This document shows, one piece after another, positions 1-6,959 of a DNA stretch of 8,812 nucleotides. Under the pieces are notes generated by a model. The model was not told the DNA's origin, did not search any database, and saw only the letters and a program-made list of their open reading frames with translations. The first letter of the stretch is position 1; each line of letters starts with the position of its first letter. Source of the DNA: Betaproteobacteria bacterium (GTDB lineage: Bacteria > Pseudomonadota > Gammaproteobacteria > Burkholderiales > SG8-39); the NCBI GenBank assembly GCA_011391185.1, contig JAABRB010000130.1:1-8812 (forward strand), written 5' to 3'. A program made the position numbers and the translations under genes.

Positions 1-1624
1 GGCTCATGTTGGCGAGGAAATCGGACTTGGATTGATTGGCGTTCTCGGCGCGGGTTTTTTCCTCGGCGTATTTCTGCGCCAGCTCGGCGAGCTGCTGCGC
101 CTGGTATTCGAGCGTCTGCTGCGAGCGGCGCAGATCGGCAATTGTCGCCATCTTCTGCCGCTCGCTCTCCATCAGCCGCTCTTCGTGGCGCTTGATCGTG
201 GTAATCTCGGTGCCGACCGAGACCAGGCCGCCGTCCTTGGTGCGCCGTTCGCTGATCTTGAGCCAGCGGCCGTCGGCGAGCTGCGCTTCGTAGGAGCGCG
301 CGCCTTCCTCGGGCTTGCCGTCGGATTTGAGAGCGGTGCGCGCGATCGGCTGCCGTCCGACCGCGAGCACGTCCTCGTAGGCCGTGCCGGGCACCGTCAT
401 TTCCTCGGGCAGTCCATGCAGCTGCTGATACTTGGAATTGCAAAGCACCAGGCGGCTCTCGGCGTCCCACAGCACGAAGGCCTCGGAAATATTCTCGACC
501 GCGTCCCGCAGCCGCATGTCGGCGGTGGCGGTGCGCTCCACCAGCTTGTGTTGCTCGGTGCTGTCGACCGCGATCCCGATCAGGTGCGGGCTGTCGTCGC
601 CGTCGTAGCGCACGAGCTGGGCGCGGGCGCGCAGCCAGACCCAGTCGCCGTTGGCGTGCCGCATGCGGAAGGCGCGGTCGATCACGCCGTCGGAAGCGTC
701 GGCGAGCTGCGTCGCGATATCGTAGAGGCGCCCATCTTCGCGGTGCACGAGGTCGTCGACTTCCCAGAATGACAGAAGCTCTTCGCGCGGCTCCAGTCCG
801 AGAATCTCGAACATGGAGTCCGACCAATAGATACGCCCGCGCGCCAGGTCCCAGTCCCACAGCCCGCAGCGCCCGCGATTGAGCGCGGTGTCGAACCGCG
901 TGCGCACCAGCTCGTAGATCGTGTCGGCCTCTTGCGCGCGCGTCGACTGCCAGTGAAAGGCGAAGCCGAGGATCAGGAGCACGAAGCCGGTGGTGGTGAC
1001 GAGCGTGATAGTAAGCGCGGAGCTTCCACGCCAGCGCTCGAGCGCGGTGTCGCGCGGCTGCAACGCGGCGATTTGTCCGAAGGGGGCGGAGAGGGTGCGC
1101 ACGGTGGCGAGCGCGAGCGTGCCGTCGGAGAGCGCGACCTCCATTACGCCCGCACGCTCGGCCAGCACCGTGAGCGCCTGGCCGGTGCCGAGCACATCTA
1201 GGAGCGTGGCGGGGAGCTTGGCGTCCGGCGCCGTGGCGAGGATGCGTCCGCTGGCCTCGGTGATATAGATGCGCCGCCCGCCGGCGGTGGCCAGAGCCGG
1301 CAGCGCCTCGCGGAGCGCCGCTTGCGCCTTGGCCGCCGCGGTGTCGTCGCCGGCGCGGCGCGTTAGATGCTCGCCCAGGACCAGCGAAAGCAGCGCCAGC
1401 TCCTTGCCCGCGTCGTTGATCGTCTCGCGGCGATGCTCGGTGATCTGAACCACGGCGCCCACCGCGACCGCGGCGATGAAGGCGACGATCAGGATCGGCA
1501 CCGCGCGGCGCAGCAACGGCTCAGCAGCGAGCAAGCGCTGCAACGCAGGACGGTGCAGCGAACGGGCGAACCCGCGCAAATTCTGAGTCTCGTAGGAAGC
1601 GCTGGCCGCGTGGGTGCGCGCCAT
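1..1624 (-). CDS. PAS-domain sensor histidine kinase, N-terminal part (3' end outside window)
   Basis: Inner-membrane sensor kinase expected to autophosphorylate on His and pass the phosphate to a response regulator. I translated 541 codons from ATG 1624-1622. The start is supported by GGGGAGG six bases upstream. Residues 42-61 are a first TM segment, 62-203 an extracytoplasmic region, and 204-224 a second TM. A first PAS domain (about 243-360, PAS_3-like, with GLWDWDL and NGDWVWLRARAQL) is followed by a second (about 369-480, PAS_7-like, with AVENISEAFVLWD). A Gln/Glu/Lys-rich coiled coil (about 478-533) leads into the H-box at KSDFLANMS. The window ends one base into the next codon, which should be the catalytic His. 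The dimerisation/phosphoacceptor and ATPase domains are therefore not visible. The architecture resembles alphaproteobacterial PleC-like kinases, but I do not assign that name. The ligand is unknown. Confidence 0.9.
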   Translation of the reverse strand, partial: MARTHAASASYETQNLRGFARSLHRPALQRLLAAEPLLRRAVPILIVAFIAAVAVGAVVQITEHRRETINDAGKELALLSLVLGEHLTRRAGDDTAAAKAQAALREALPALATAGGRRIYITEASGRILATAPDAKLPATLLDVLGTGQALTVLAERAGVMEVALSDGTLALATVRTLSAPFGQIAALQPRDTALERWRGSSALTITLVTTTGFVLLILGFAFHWQSTRAQEADTIYELVRTRFDTALNRGRCGLWDWDLARGRIYWSDSMFEILGLEPREELLSFWEVDDLVHREDGRLYDIATQLADASDGVIDRAFRMRHANGDWVWLRARAQLVRYDGDDSPHLIGIAVDSTEQHKLVERTATADMRLRDAVENISEAFVLWDAESRLVLCNSKYQQLHGLPEEMTVPGTAYEDVLAVGRQPIARTALKSDGKPEEGARSYEAQLADGRWLKISERRTKDGGLVSVGTEITTIKRHEERLMESERQKMATIADLRRSQQTLEYQAQQLAELAQKYAEEKTRAENANQSKSDFLANMS

Positions 1625-1793
1625 CGCAGGCCTCCCCGGAAAAAGTCCCCGTGCCTTCATCGTCCGGAGCGATGTGCCGCATCTCCCCGAATCAGTCTCA
1701 TAAGAATCGAAGTTTGAGTCGTTTGTCTAGAGTCAAGATGGAAGAAAAGCCGAGATTTTAGGCCGCAACCGGGGCCCGCCGCGGCAAGGTCTG

Positions 1794-3164
1794 CTACGCA
1801 GCCGGCTCGGCGTGGCCGATCACCCGGTGTACGTCGGGCCGCTTTTCGCGCAGATGCCGCTCCAGCGCGTCAACCGCTTCATGCACGGCGGTCACCGATA
1901 AAGCAGGCGCCGTGCGGCAATGGAAATTCACCACCAGACCTTGCGGCGTCTCGCGCACGCGCACGTCGTGGATGTCGCGCAGCGGACTCCCAGCGGGCAC
2001 CAGCTCGTGCATCAGGGCCGTGATGGCGGAACGTACCCCGTCCGCCGCGTCGCGGCCGGCGACGCCGCCCGATTGCAGCGGCTCGATGTGGGTCTCGACT
2101 TCGACCTCGCCATCGAACTCCCCGGCGATCGCCGCTTCGAGCTCGCTTGCGATCTCGTGCGCGCGGCTGAGCGGCATGGCACCGTCCACTTCGAGATCGA
2201 TCGAGACCGCGAGCTTGCCGGAGACCTCGTGCACCGTCACATGATGCACCGCGCAACCGCGATTGCGCGCGATCACCATCACCCGCTCGAGCACGCTCTC
2301 ATCGTCGAGCGCCTTGGGCGAGGTTGTGATCGTGATCTCCGCCTCGGGCATCTCGGCCCGGATCGCGCGCCGGATCTCGCCGGCGAGCGCCGATACGCGA
2401 TCGAGCGGCTGCGCTCGGCTCACCGCCACCGCCAGATCGATGAACAGCGTGGCGCCCACCGGCCGCGCGCGCACGGACTCGATCGCGATCACGCCCTTGA
2501 CGCGCTGAGCGATGCCCTTGATCCGTTCGGCGACACCGGCGGGTGCTGCGTCGGTGAGCGCGTTGATCGTCCGCCGGCCGAGCTGCCATCCGGCCAGGCA
2601 GACGAACACGGCGACCACCATGGCGGCCGCCGCATCGGCCCAGGGATAGCCGAGCGCGACGGCGGCAAGCCCGAGCAATACCGCGGCCGACGACCACATG
2701 TCGGAACCGAAATGCAGCGCGTCCGCCTCCAGCGCCTGGCTCGAAGTTTCCTGGGCGGTGCGATAAAGCAGGCGCGCGCGCCAGAAATCGACGGCGATCG
2801 AGACCGCGATCACCACGAAGGCGGCAACAGTGGCCTCGACCGCGTGTCCATGATCGCCGAACAGTCGTTGCAACGCCTCCCAGATCACGACACCGGAAAG
2901 CAGGAACAGGAGCGCCGTCTCCGCCAGCGCGGATACGCTCTCGACTTTCCCGTGGCCGTAATGGTGCTCCTCGTCCGCCGGTTTGGCGGAGATGCGAACG
3001 GCGATATAGGTCATCACCGTCGCCGCGAGGTCGATCAGTGAGTGCGCGGCCTCCGACAGGATCGCGAGCGAGCCCGAGCTGAATCCGACCACCGCCTTGG
3101 CGAGCGTCAGCCCGGCAGAGGCGAAAATCGATCCCAGCGCAACCCGTTCCTTGGTTTCCTGCAT
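1794..3164 (-). CDS. Cation diffusion facilitator (Zn-type) with three C-terminal domains
   Basis: Inner-membrane divalent-cation/proton antiporter, probably Zn2+ efflux. The N-terminal ~205 residues form the six-TM CDF core. Site A is HxxxD in TM2 (H41, D45) plus HxxxD in TM5 (H151, D155), the pattern typical of Zn-CDFs. The cytoplasmic-loop site of FieF/YiiP is kept as D64, H67, H71 in DEEHHYGHGKVES. The protein is 456 residues against about 300 for FieF. The excess is explained by three successive ZT_dimer-like domains at about 207-284, 288-363 and 373-453. Compared with FieF as I recall it, the first copy has no His at all, while copies two (H308, H336, H359, E361) and three (H399, H428, H451, E453) keep His/acid residues at the binuclear site positions. 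ATG at 3164 has only a weak upstream SD. It is divergent from the Bug gene. Zn specificity is inferred from site A alone. Confidence 0.93.
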   Translation of the reverse strand: MQETKERVALGSIFASAGLTLAKAVVGFSSGSLAILSEAAHSLIDLAATVMTYIAVRISAKPADEEHHYGHGKVESVSALAETALLFLLSGVVIWEALQRLFGDHGHAVEATVAAFVVIAVSIAVDFWRARLLYRTAQETSSQALEADALHFGSDMWSSAAVLLGLAAVALGYPWADAAAAMVVAVFVCLAGWQLGRRTINALTDAAPAGVAERIKGIAQRVKGVIAIESVRARPVGATLFIDLAVAVSRAQPLDRVSALAGEIRRAIRAEMPEAEITITTSPKALDDESVLERVMVIARNRGCAVHHVTVHEVSGKLAVSIDLEVDGAMPLSRAHEIASELEAAIAGEFDGEVEVETHIEPLQSGGVAGRDAADGVRSAITALMHELVPAGSPLRDIHDVRVRETPQGLVVNFHCRTAPALSVTAVHEAVDALERHLREKRPDVHRVIGHAEPAA

Positions 3165-3226
3165 CCGGCTACCGATTGCATTCCCCGCCTGGAGCGGCCG
3201 CTCTGCTGCCGCGCAAGCAATGTGCC

Positions 3227-3255
3227 TTGTTAGGATAGATGACCAGACCTATGCT
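3227..3255 (+). promoter_or_regulatory. Possible sigma70-type promoter for the solute-binding protein gene
   Basis: TTGTTA (3227-3232) and TATGCT (3250-3255) each match four of six consensus bases and are separated by 17 bases. They lie about 70 bases before the Bug start, within the 162-base gap between the two divergent genes. This gap is noticeably AT-richer than its surroundings around 3227-3300. It is a pattern match only; transcription starts are unknown. I see no clear promoter for the CDF gene on the opposite strand. Confidence 0.3.
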
Positions 3256-3326
3256 TACCCGAAAATATTCTTCAAATCCGGCAAATGCCACGCTTCAGAA
3301 CAAGAAGTCACGGGGAGGGTAAGGAA

Positions 3327-4313
3327 ATGTTCCAGTTCGTACGTTGGGCGCTCGCAGCGCTCGTCTTGACCGCGCTCGGCGCCGTGTCGCCGGCGCTCGG
3401 CCAGGCCTATCCGTCTCGGCCCATCACGATCGTCGTGCCCTTGGCGGCCGGCACCGGCATGGACGTGATCGCGCGCATGTACGGCGAGAAGCTGTCGCAG
3501 AGTCTCGGCAAGCCGGTGATCATCGAGAACAAGCCGGGCGCGTCGCTGATGCTGGCAGCGGTCGCGGTAGCGGGTGCGCCCCCCGACGGACACACGCTTT
3601 TGATTTCCACCAGCTCCGCGATGTCGATCAATCCAACGCTGTTCAAGCAGATCAATTACGATCCGGAAAAGGACTTCGCGCCGGTCTCCTGGTATCTGAA
3701 GTCGCCCTTCATCCTGGTCGTAAACCCGGCGCTGCCGATCCGCTCGGTTCCCGACCTCATCAAGTACGCCAAGGCTTCCGCAACGCCGCTTGCATACAGC
3801 TCGCCCGGCCCCGGTGTGGCGCAGCACCTGTCCATCGAATTCATGAAGCAGAGATTCGGGCTGGACATGAATCACATCCCGTATCGCAGCACGCCTCAAT
3901 CACTGGTGGATATCTCCACCGGTCAAGTTCATCTCGCGTTCGCCGAAGCCGGGGCCTCGTTGCCGTTGATCAAGGACGGCCGGTTGCGCGCGCTTGCGGT
4001 CTCTGCATTGACGCGGCTTCCGGTGCTGCCCGACGTTTTGCCGTTCGCCGAAGCTTCCGGCGCCGCCGATTTCGAAGCCGTGTCCTGGCACATGCTGCTC
4101 GCGCCGGCCAAGACGCCGCGCGAAATCGTCGTCAAGCTGCACGAGGAGATGAAACGGATCATGTCCGACAAGGACATGCAGCAAAGAATGGCGCTGCTCG
4201 GTCTGATTCCGATCGATCCGCCTTCCATCGAGGTGACCGTGCAATATCTCAAATCCGAGAAGGAAAAGTGGAGCGCGCTGGTGAAGCGACTCGGACTCGA
4301 GGGCTCGCAGTAG
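3327..4313 (+). CDS. Bug/TctC-family periplasmic solute-binding protein
   Basis: Periplasmic binding protein of the Bug (tripartite tricarboxylate transporter receptor, TctC) family, which captures small organic acids or similar metabolites. The start at ATG 3327 is preferred over an in-frame ATG at 3285, because GGGGAGGG (3312-3319) lies seven bases before it and a clean signal peptide begins there. That peptide has Arg at residue 6, a hydrophobic stretch 7-20, and likely cleavage near ALG-QA (about 25-27). The mature protein opens with YPSRPITIVVPLAAG, the family signature, followed by GMDVIAR and VIIENKPGAS. Length 328 is normal for the family. No tctA or tctB membrane partner lies beside it, which is common for these expanded paralogues. 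The ligand cannot be deduced. The 71-base gap to dusA holds a strong hairpin. Confidence 0.93.
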   Translation: MFQFVRWALAALVLTALGAVSPALGQAYPSRPITIVVPLAAGTGMDVIARMYGEKLSQSLGKPVIIENKPGASLMLAAVAVAGAPPDGHTLLISTSSAMSINPTLFKQINYDPEKDFAPVSWYLKSPFILVVNPALPIRSVPDLIKYAKASATPLAYSSPGPGVAQHLSIEFMKQRFGLDMNHIPYRSTPQSLVDISTGQVHLAFAEAGASLPLIKDGRLRALAVSALTRLPVLPDVLPFAEASGAADFEAVSWHMLLAPAKTPREIVVKLHEEMKRIMSDKDMQQRMALLGLIPIDPPSIEVTVQYLKSEKEKWSALVKRLGLEGSQ

Positions 4314-4329
4314 CACCGTCCGTGTAAGA

Positions 4330-4377
4330 CCTGCCATGCGCGGGGGCGGGTGGCATCCCGTCCCCCGATCTGGCAGG
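4330..4377 (+). promoter_or_regulatory. Hairpin overlapping the dusA ribosome binding site
   Basis: An outer stem pairs CCTGCCA (4330-4336) with TGGCAGG (4371-4377), perfect over seven bases. An inner stem pairs CGGGGGCGGG (4341-4350) with CCCG plus CCCCCG (4357-4367, one bulged T at 4361) around a six-base loop TGGCAT. A small internal loop (TGCG against ATC) separates the two stems. The downstream arm includes the first three bases of AGGA (4375-4378), which sits six bases before the dusA ATG. There is no T-run after it (GAAGGGGC follows), so it is not a standard intrinsic terminator. It could mask the dusA SD in read-through mRNA from the Bug gene, or protect the 3' end of the Bug message. 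Confidence 0.6.
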
Positions 4378-4384
4378 AAGGGGC

Positions 4385-5398
4385 ATGACTGTTTCGCATG
4401 CCAGTTCGTGGCGCTTCTCCGTGGCGCCGATGATGGAGCGGACCGACCGCCACTGCCGCTACTTCCATCGGCTGCTCACCAAGAAGACGCTGCTCTATAC
4501 CGAGATGCTGACCACCGGCGCCGTGATCCACGGCGACCGCGCGCGGCTGCTGGGCTTCGATCCGTTCGAGCATCCGGTGGCGCTGCAACTAGGCGGCGCC
4601 GACCCGCGCGAGGTGACAAAGGCCGCCAGGATCGGCGCCGATCTCGGCTACGACGAAATCAACTTGAATGTCGGCTGCCCGTCCGACCGCGTGCAAAGCG
4701 GCCGCTTCGGCGCCTGCCTCATGGCCGAGCCCGAGCGCGTGGCCGATTGCGTCGCCGCAATGAAGGCCGCGATCGCCGTGCCGGTCACGGTCAAGTGTCG
4801 GCTCGGCATCGACGAGCAGGACACCGAGGAATCGCTCGACCGTTTCGTTGACCGCGTTGTCGCCGCCGGCGCCGATGCGCTCATCGTGCACGCGCGCAAG
4901 GCTTGGCTCGATGGCCTCTCGCCGCGCGAGAACCGCGACGTTCCGCCGCTCGATTACGGACGCGTCTATCGGTTGAAGGCGCGCCTGCCGAACGTACCGA
5001 TCGTCATCAATGGCGGCATCGCGAACATCGCCGAAGCCGTGCGGCATCTCGAACACGTAGACGGCGTCATGCTCGGTCGCGCTGCTTATGAGCGCCCGGA
5101 TTTGCTCCTTGCGGTCGATCCGGAGATTTTCGGCGAACCCGCACCCGCCGCCAATGCGCGCGAGGCGATCGAGCGGCTGATGCCTTATATCGAGCGCACG
5201 CTCGCTTCCGGCGCGCGGCTCCACGACATAACCCGCCACCTTCTCGGCCTGTTCAACGGCCGTCCCGGCGCGCGAGCCTTCCGCCGCCATCTCTCCACCG
5301 AAGCGATCCGTTCCGGCGCGGATGCCACTGCGCTGCGCGAAGCGCTCGCCAAGGTTCTCGATGCGCCCATCGACACGGCCCGGAACGCCGCCGCATGA
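4385..5398 (+). CDS. dusA: tRNA-dihydrouridine synthase A
   Basis: FMN-dependent enzyme that reduces uridines in the D-loop of tRNA (positions 20/20a in E. coli) to dihydrouridine. It is a full-length cytosolic TIM-barrel protein of 337 residues. DusA signatures are all present: FSVAPMMERTDRHCRYFHR (11-29), YTEMLTTGAVIHGDR (38-52), the catalytic Cys98 in NLNVGCPSDRVQSGRFGACLM, K137 in VTVKCRLGID, H169 in IVHARKAWLDGLSPRENR, and the FMN phosphate-binding NGGI (209-212) and GRAAYERP (231-238). The start at 4385 has AGGA six bases upstream, within a hairpin arm. The start of the next gene overlaps its stop codon as ATGA, suggesting translational coupling to the permease gene. Confidence 0.97.
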   Translation: MTVSHASSWRFSVAPMMERTDRHCRYFHRLLTKKTLLYTEMLTTGAVIHGDRARLLGFDPFEHPVALQLGGADPREVTKAARIGADLGYDEINLNVGCPSDRVQSGRFGACLMAEPERVADCVAAMKAAIAVPVTVKCRLGIDEQDTEESLDRFVDRVVAAGADALIVHARKAWLDGLSPRENRDVPPLDYGRVYRLKARLPNVPIVINGGIANIAEAVRHLEHVDGVMLGRAAYERPDLLLAVDPEIFGEPAPAANAREAIERLMPYIERTLASGARLHDITRHLLGLFNGRPGARAFRRHLSTEAIRSGADATALREALAKVLDAPIDTARNAAA

Positions 5399-6231
5399 CC
5401 TTCTTCGGCGTTCCGGCGGGCGAGCTCGCGCTGCTCGCGGTCGCGATTCTGGTCGCTGGCGCCATGGCCGGATTTTTCGCGGGACTCCTGGGCATCGGCG
5501 GCGCGGTGCTCATCGTGCCGGTGCTCTACGAGGTGTTCCGCCTGCTCAACGTGCCTGACCAGGTGAGCTTCCATCTCTGCATCGGCACCTCGCTCGCCTT
5601 CATCATTCCGACCTCGATCCGATCGTTCTTTGCGCATCGCGCCAGGGGGGCCGTGCGCATGGATGTTCTTGGGCTCTGGGCCGTGCCGGTCGTGCTTGGC
5701 GTGATCGTTGGAGCCGTCGTCGCTTATTTCGCATCGAGCGCGGTCTTCAAGTCGATCTATATCGTATTCACCGTAGCCATGGCCGCGCGGCTTCTGTTCG
5801 GGCGCGAGAGCTGGCGCATCGCCGACCACTTGCCGAAGCCGCCGGTGACCATCGGCGCCGGCTTCGTCATCGGGCTTATCTCCGCGCTCATGGGCGTCGG
5901 CGGCGGCGGCTTCTCAACGATTTTCCTGACACTCTATGGCCAGACCATCCACGTTGCCGTCGCCACGTCGTCCGGTGTCGGTATCTTCATTTCGATCCCC
6001 GGCACGATCGGCTACATGCTCGCCGGCTGGCAGCACCAAGCGCTGATGCCGCCGCTCTCGGTCGGCTACGTCTCGTTCCTGGGGCTTCTGTTGTTCGCGC
6101 CGGTGAGCGTTCTCGCGGCGCCCTACGGCGCGCGTCTCGCACATAAATGGTCGCGGCGCCGGCTCGAAATGGCTTTCGGGCTCTTTCTGCTCGTGGTCGC
6201 CATCCGGTTTCTCTTCAGCCTGTTGCCTTAA
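5395..6231 (+). CDS. TauE/SafE-family anion permease
   Basis: Polytopic inner-membrane permease of the sulfite exporter TauE/SafE family (formerly DUF81), whose studied members export sulfite, sulfoacetate or related organosulfur anions. Length 278 with roughly eight TM segments. The family's internal duplication is clear: GFFAGLLGIGGAVLIVPVL (26-44) in the N half, and the matching GLISALMGVGGGGFSTIFL (160-178) in the C half. The start overlaps the dusA stop (ATGA, 5395-5398). There is no good independent SD, so translation probably depends on ribosomes terminating on dusA. Its TAA stop overlaps the stop of the convergent protease gene. No sulfur-metabolism gene lies nearby, so the substrate is unknown. 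Confidence 0.92.
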   Translation: MTFFGVPAGELALLAVAILVAGAMAGFFAGLLGIGGAVLIVPVLYEVFRLLNVPDQVSFHLCIGTSLAFIIPTSIRSFFAHRARGAVRMDVLGLWAVPVVLGVIVGAVVAYFASSAVFKSIYIVFTVAMAARLLFGRESWRIADHLPKPPVTIGAGFVIGLISALMGVGGGGFSTIFLTLYGQTIHVAVATSSGVGIFISIPGTIGYMLAGWQHQALMPPLSVGYVSFLGLLLFAPVSVLAAPYGARLAHKWSRRRLEMAFGLFLLVVAIRFLFSLLP

Positions 6232-6947
6232 CGCGCCCCCTTGGCCCGCAGCACGAGCCGGCCACCGCGCACCTCGAAGGATTCGAGACGGTTCAGAAAG
6301 CTCATGCCGAGGAGGCTGGTCTTGAGGTCGCCGGGTTCGGAGACCAGTGCCGGTACGCGCCGCTCCACGATATTACCGACCGCGAGCCGGTCGAGCGTCA
6401 CCGAAGCGGCACGTCCGCGGCCCTTGGCGGTTTCGATCGGCACGTCGTATTTCAGCAGATCCACCGGCAGGCCGGCGAGCTTCGCCGCTTCCGGCGTCAG
6501 CACCACGCTGGTGGCACCGGTATCGACGAGCATGGAGATGCGCCGGCCGTTCACGTCCGCGCGCACGGTGAATTCGCCGCCCGGCGTACGCACGACTTCG
6601 ACTGTCGCGGCCGTGCCCGCTCGCGGCACCGGATAGCCGGGCATGAATTCGCCGATCAGCCGGTCCGCGATCGCCTGCAGCTCGAAGCGATAGGTGTAGC
6701 CGAGCGCGAGACCGGCGACGAGCACCAGCCAGAACAGCACCGCGCGCACTGCTTCGACCCCTCGGCCGTAAAACAGCGAGAACACCGCGCTGCCGATCAC
6801 GAGCGCAAGCGCGAGCAGCCAGACCAGGCTGGCAAACGATTCCGATTCGATTCCCGCGACGTTGCCGGCCTCGTGACGCCAAACCAGCGCGGCCACGGCC
6901 AAGCACAGCCCGCCGACCACGATCCAGAGCAGGCGATCGGAGCGCAC
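6228..6947 (-). CDS. Membrane-anchored clan AA retropepsin-like aspartic protease
   Basis: Single-domain aspartic protease of the retropepsin-like type (TIGR02281-like), expected to act as a homodimer. Residues 6-24, 40-60 and 66-84 are TM segments. The protease domain spans about 118-239, with the catalytic motif VDTGATSVVLTPEAA (Asp142-Thr-Gly), a flap-like region around 165-185, and the C-terminal SLLGMSFLNRLESFEVRGGRLVLR. With three TM segments the catalytic domain lies on the opposite side to the N-terminus. The start is GTG at 6947; the only upstream in-frame space is four codons down to the TGA of the preceding gene, and there is no ATG before residue 102. I see no strong SD, so translation is probably coupled to the CobS-like gene. 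The natural substrate is not known to me. Confidence 0.88.
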   Translation of the reverse strand: MRSDRLLWIVVGGLCLAVAALVWRHEAGNVAGIESESFASLVWLLALALVIGSAVFSLFYGRGVEAVRAVLFWLVLVAGLALGYTYRFELQAIADRLIGEFMPGYPVPRAGTAATVEVVRTPGGEFTVRADVNGRRISMLVDTGATSVVLTPEAAKLAGLPVDLLKYDVPIETAKGRGRAASVTLDRLAVGNIVERRVPALVSEPGDLKTSLLGMSFLNRLESFEVRGGRLVLRAKGAR

Positions 6948-6959
6948 GAGCTTCGGCCG

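Noticed and set aside
32..772. A 246-codon open frame on the plus strand across the left kinase
   Set aside because: The minus strand here encodes continuous PAS-domain sequence leading into the H-box, so the plus-strand frame is a shadow.
1740..1793. A possible terminator after the CDF gene (GCCGC and GCGGC arms near 1760-1788)
   Set aside because: The arms are only five bases with a long GC-rich loop, and no clean T-run follows in the transcript direction, so I could not support it.
1625..1793. A promoter for the left kinase (TTGACT on the minus strand near 1731-1736)
   Set aside because: The -35-like hexamer has no matching -10 element at 16-18 bases; the nearest AT-rich element is too far away. 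The GAGTC direct repeats here are short enough to be chance.
1920..3041. A 373-codon open frame on the plus strand inside the CDF gene
   Set aside because: It is an antisense shadow of the CDF coding sequence with low-complexity Arg/His/Asp composition and no motif.
3285..3326. An upstream in-frame ATG for the solute-binding protein
   Set aside because: It would add 14 charged residues before the signal peptide and lacks an SD, while ATG 3327 has GGGGAGGG at the right distance.
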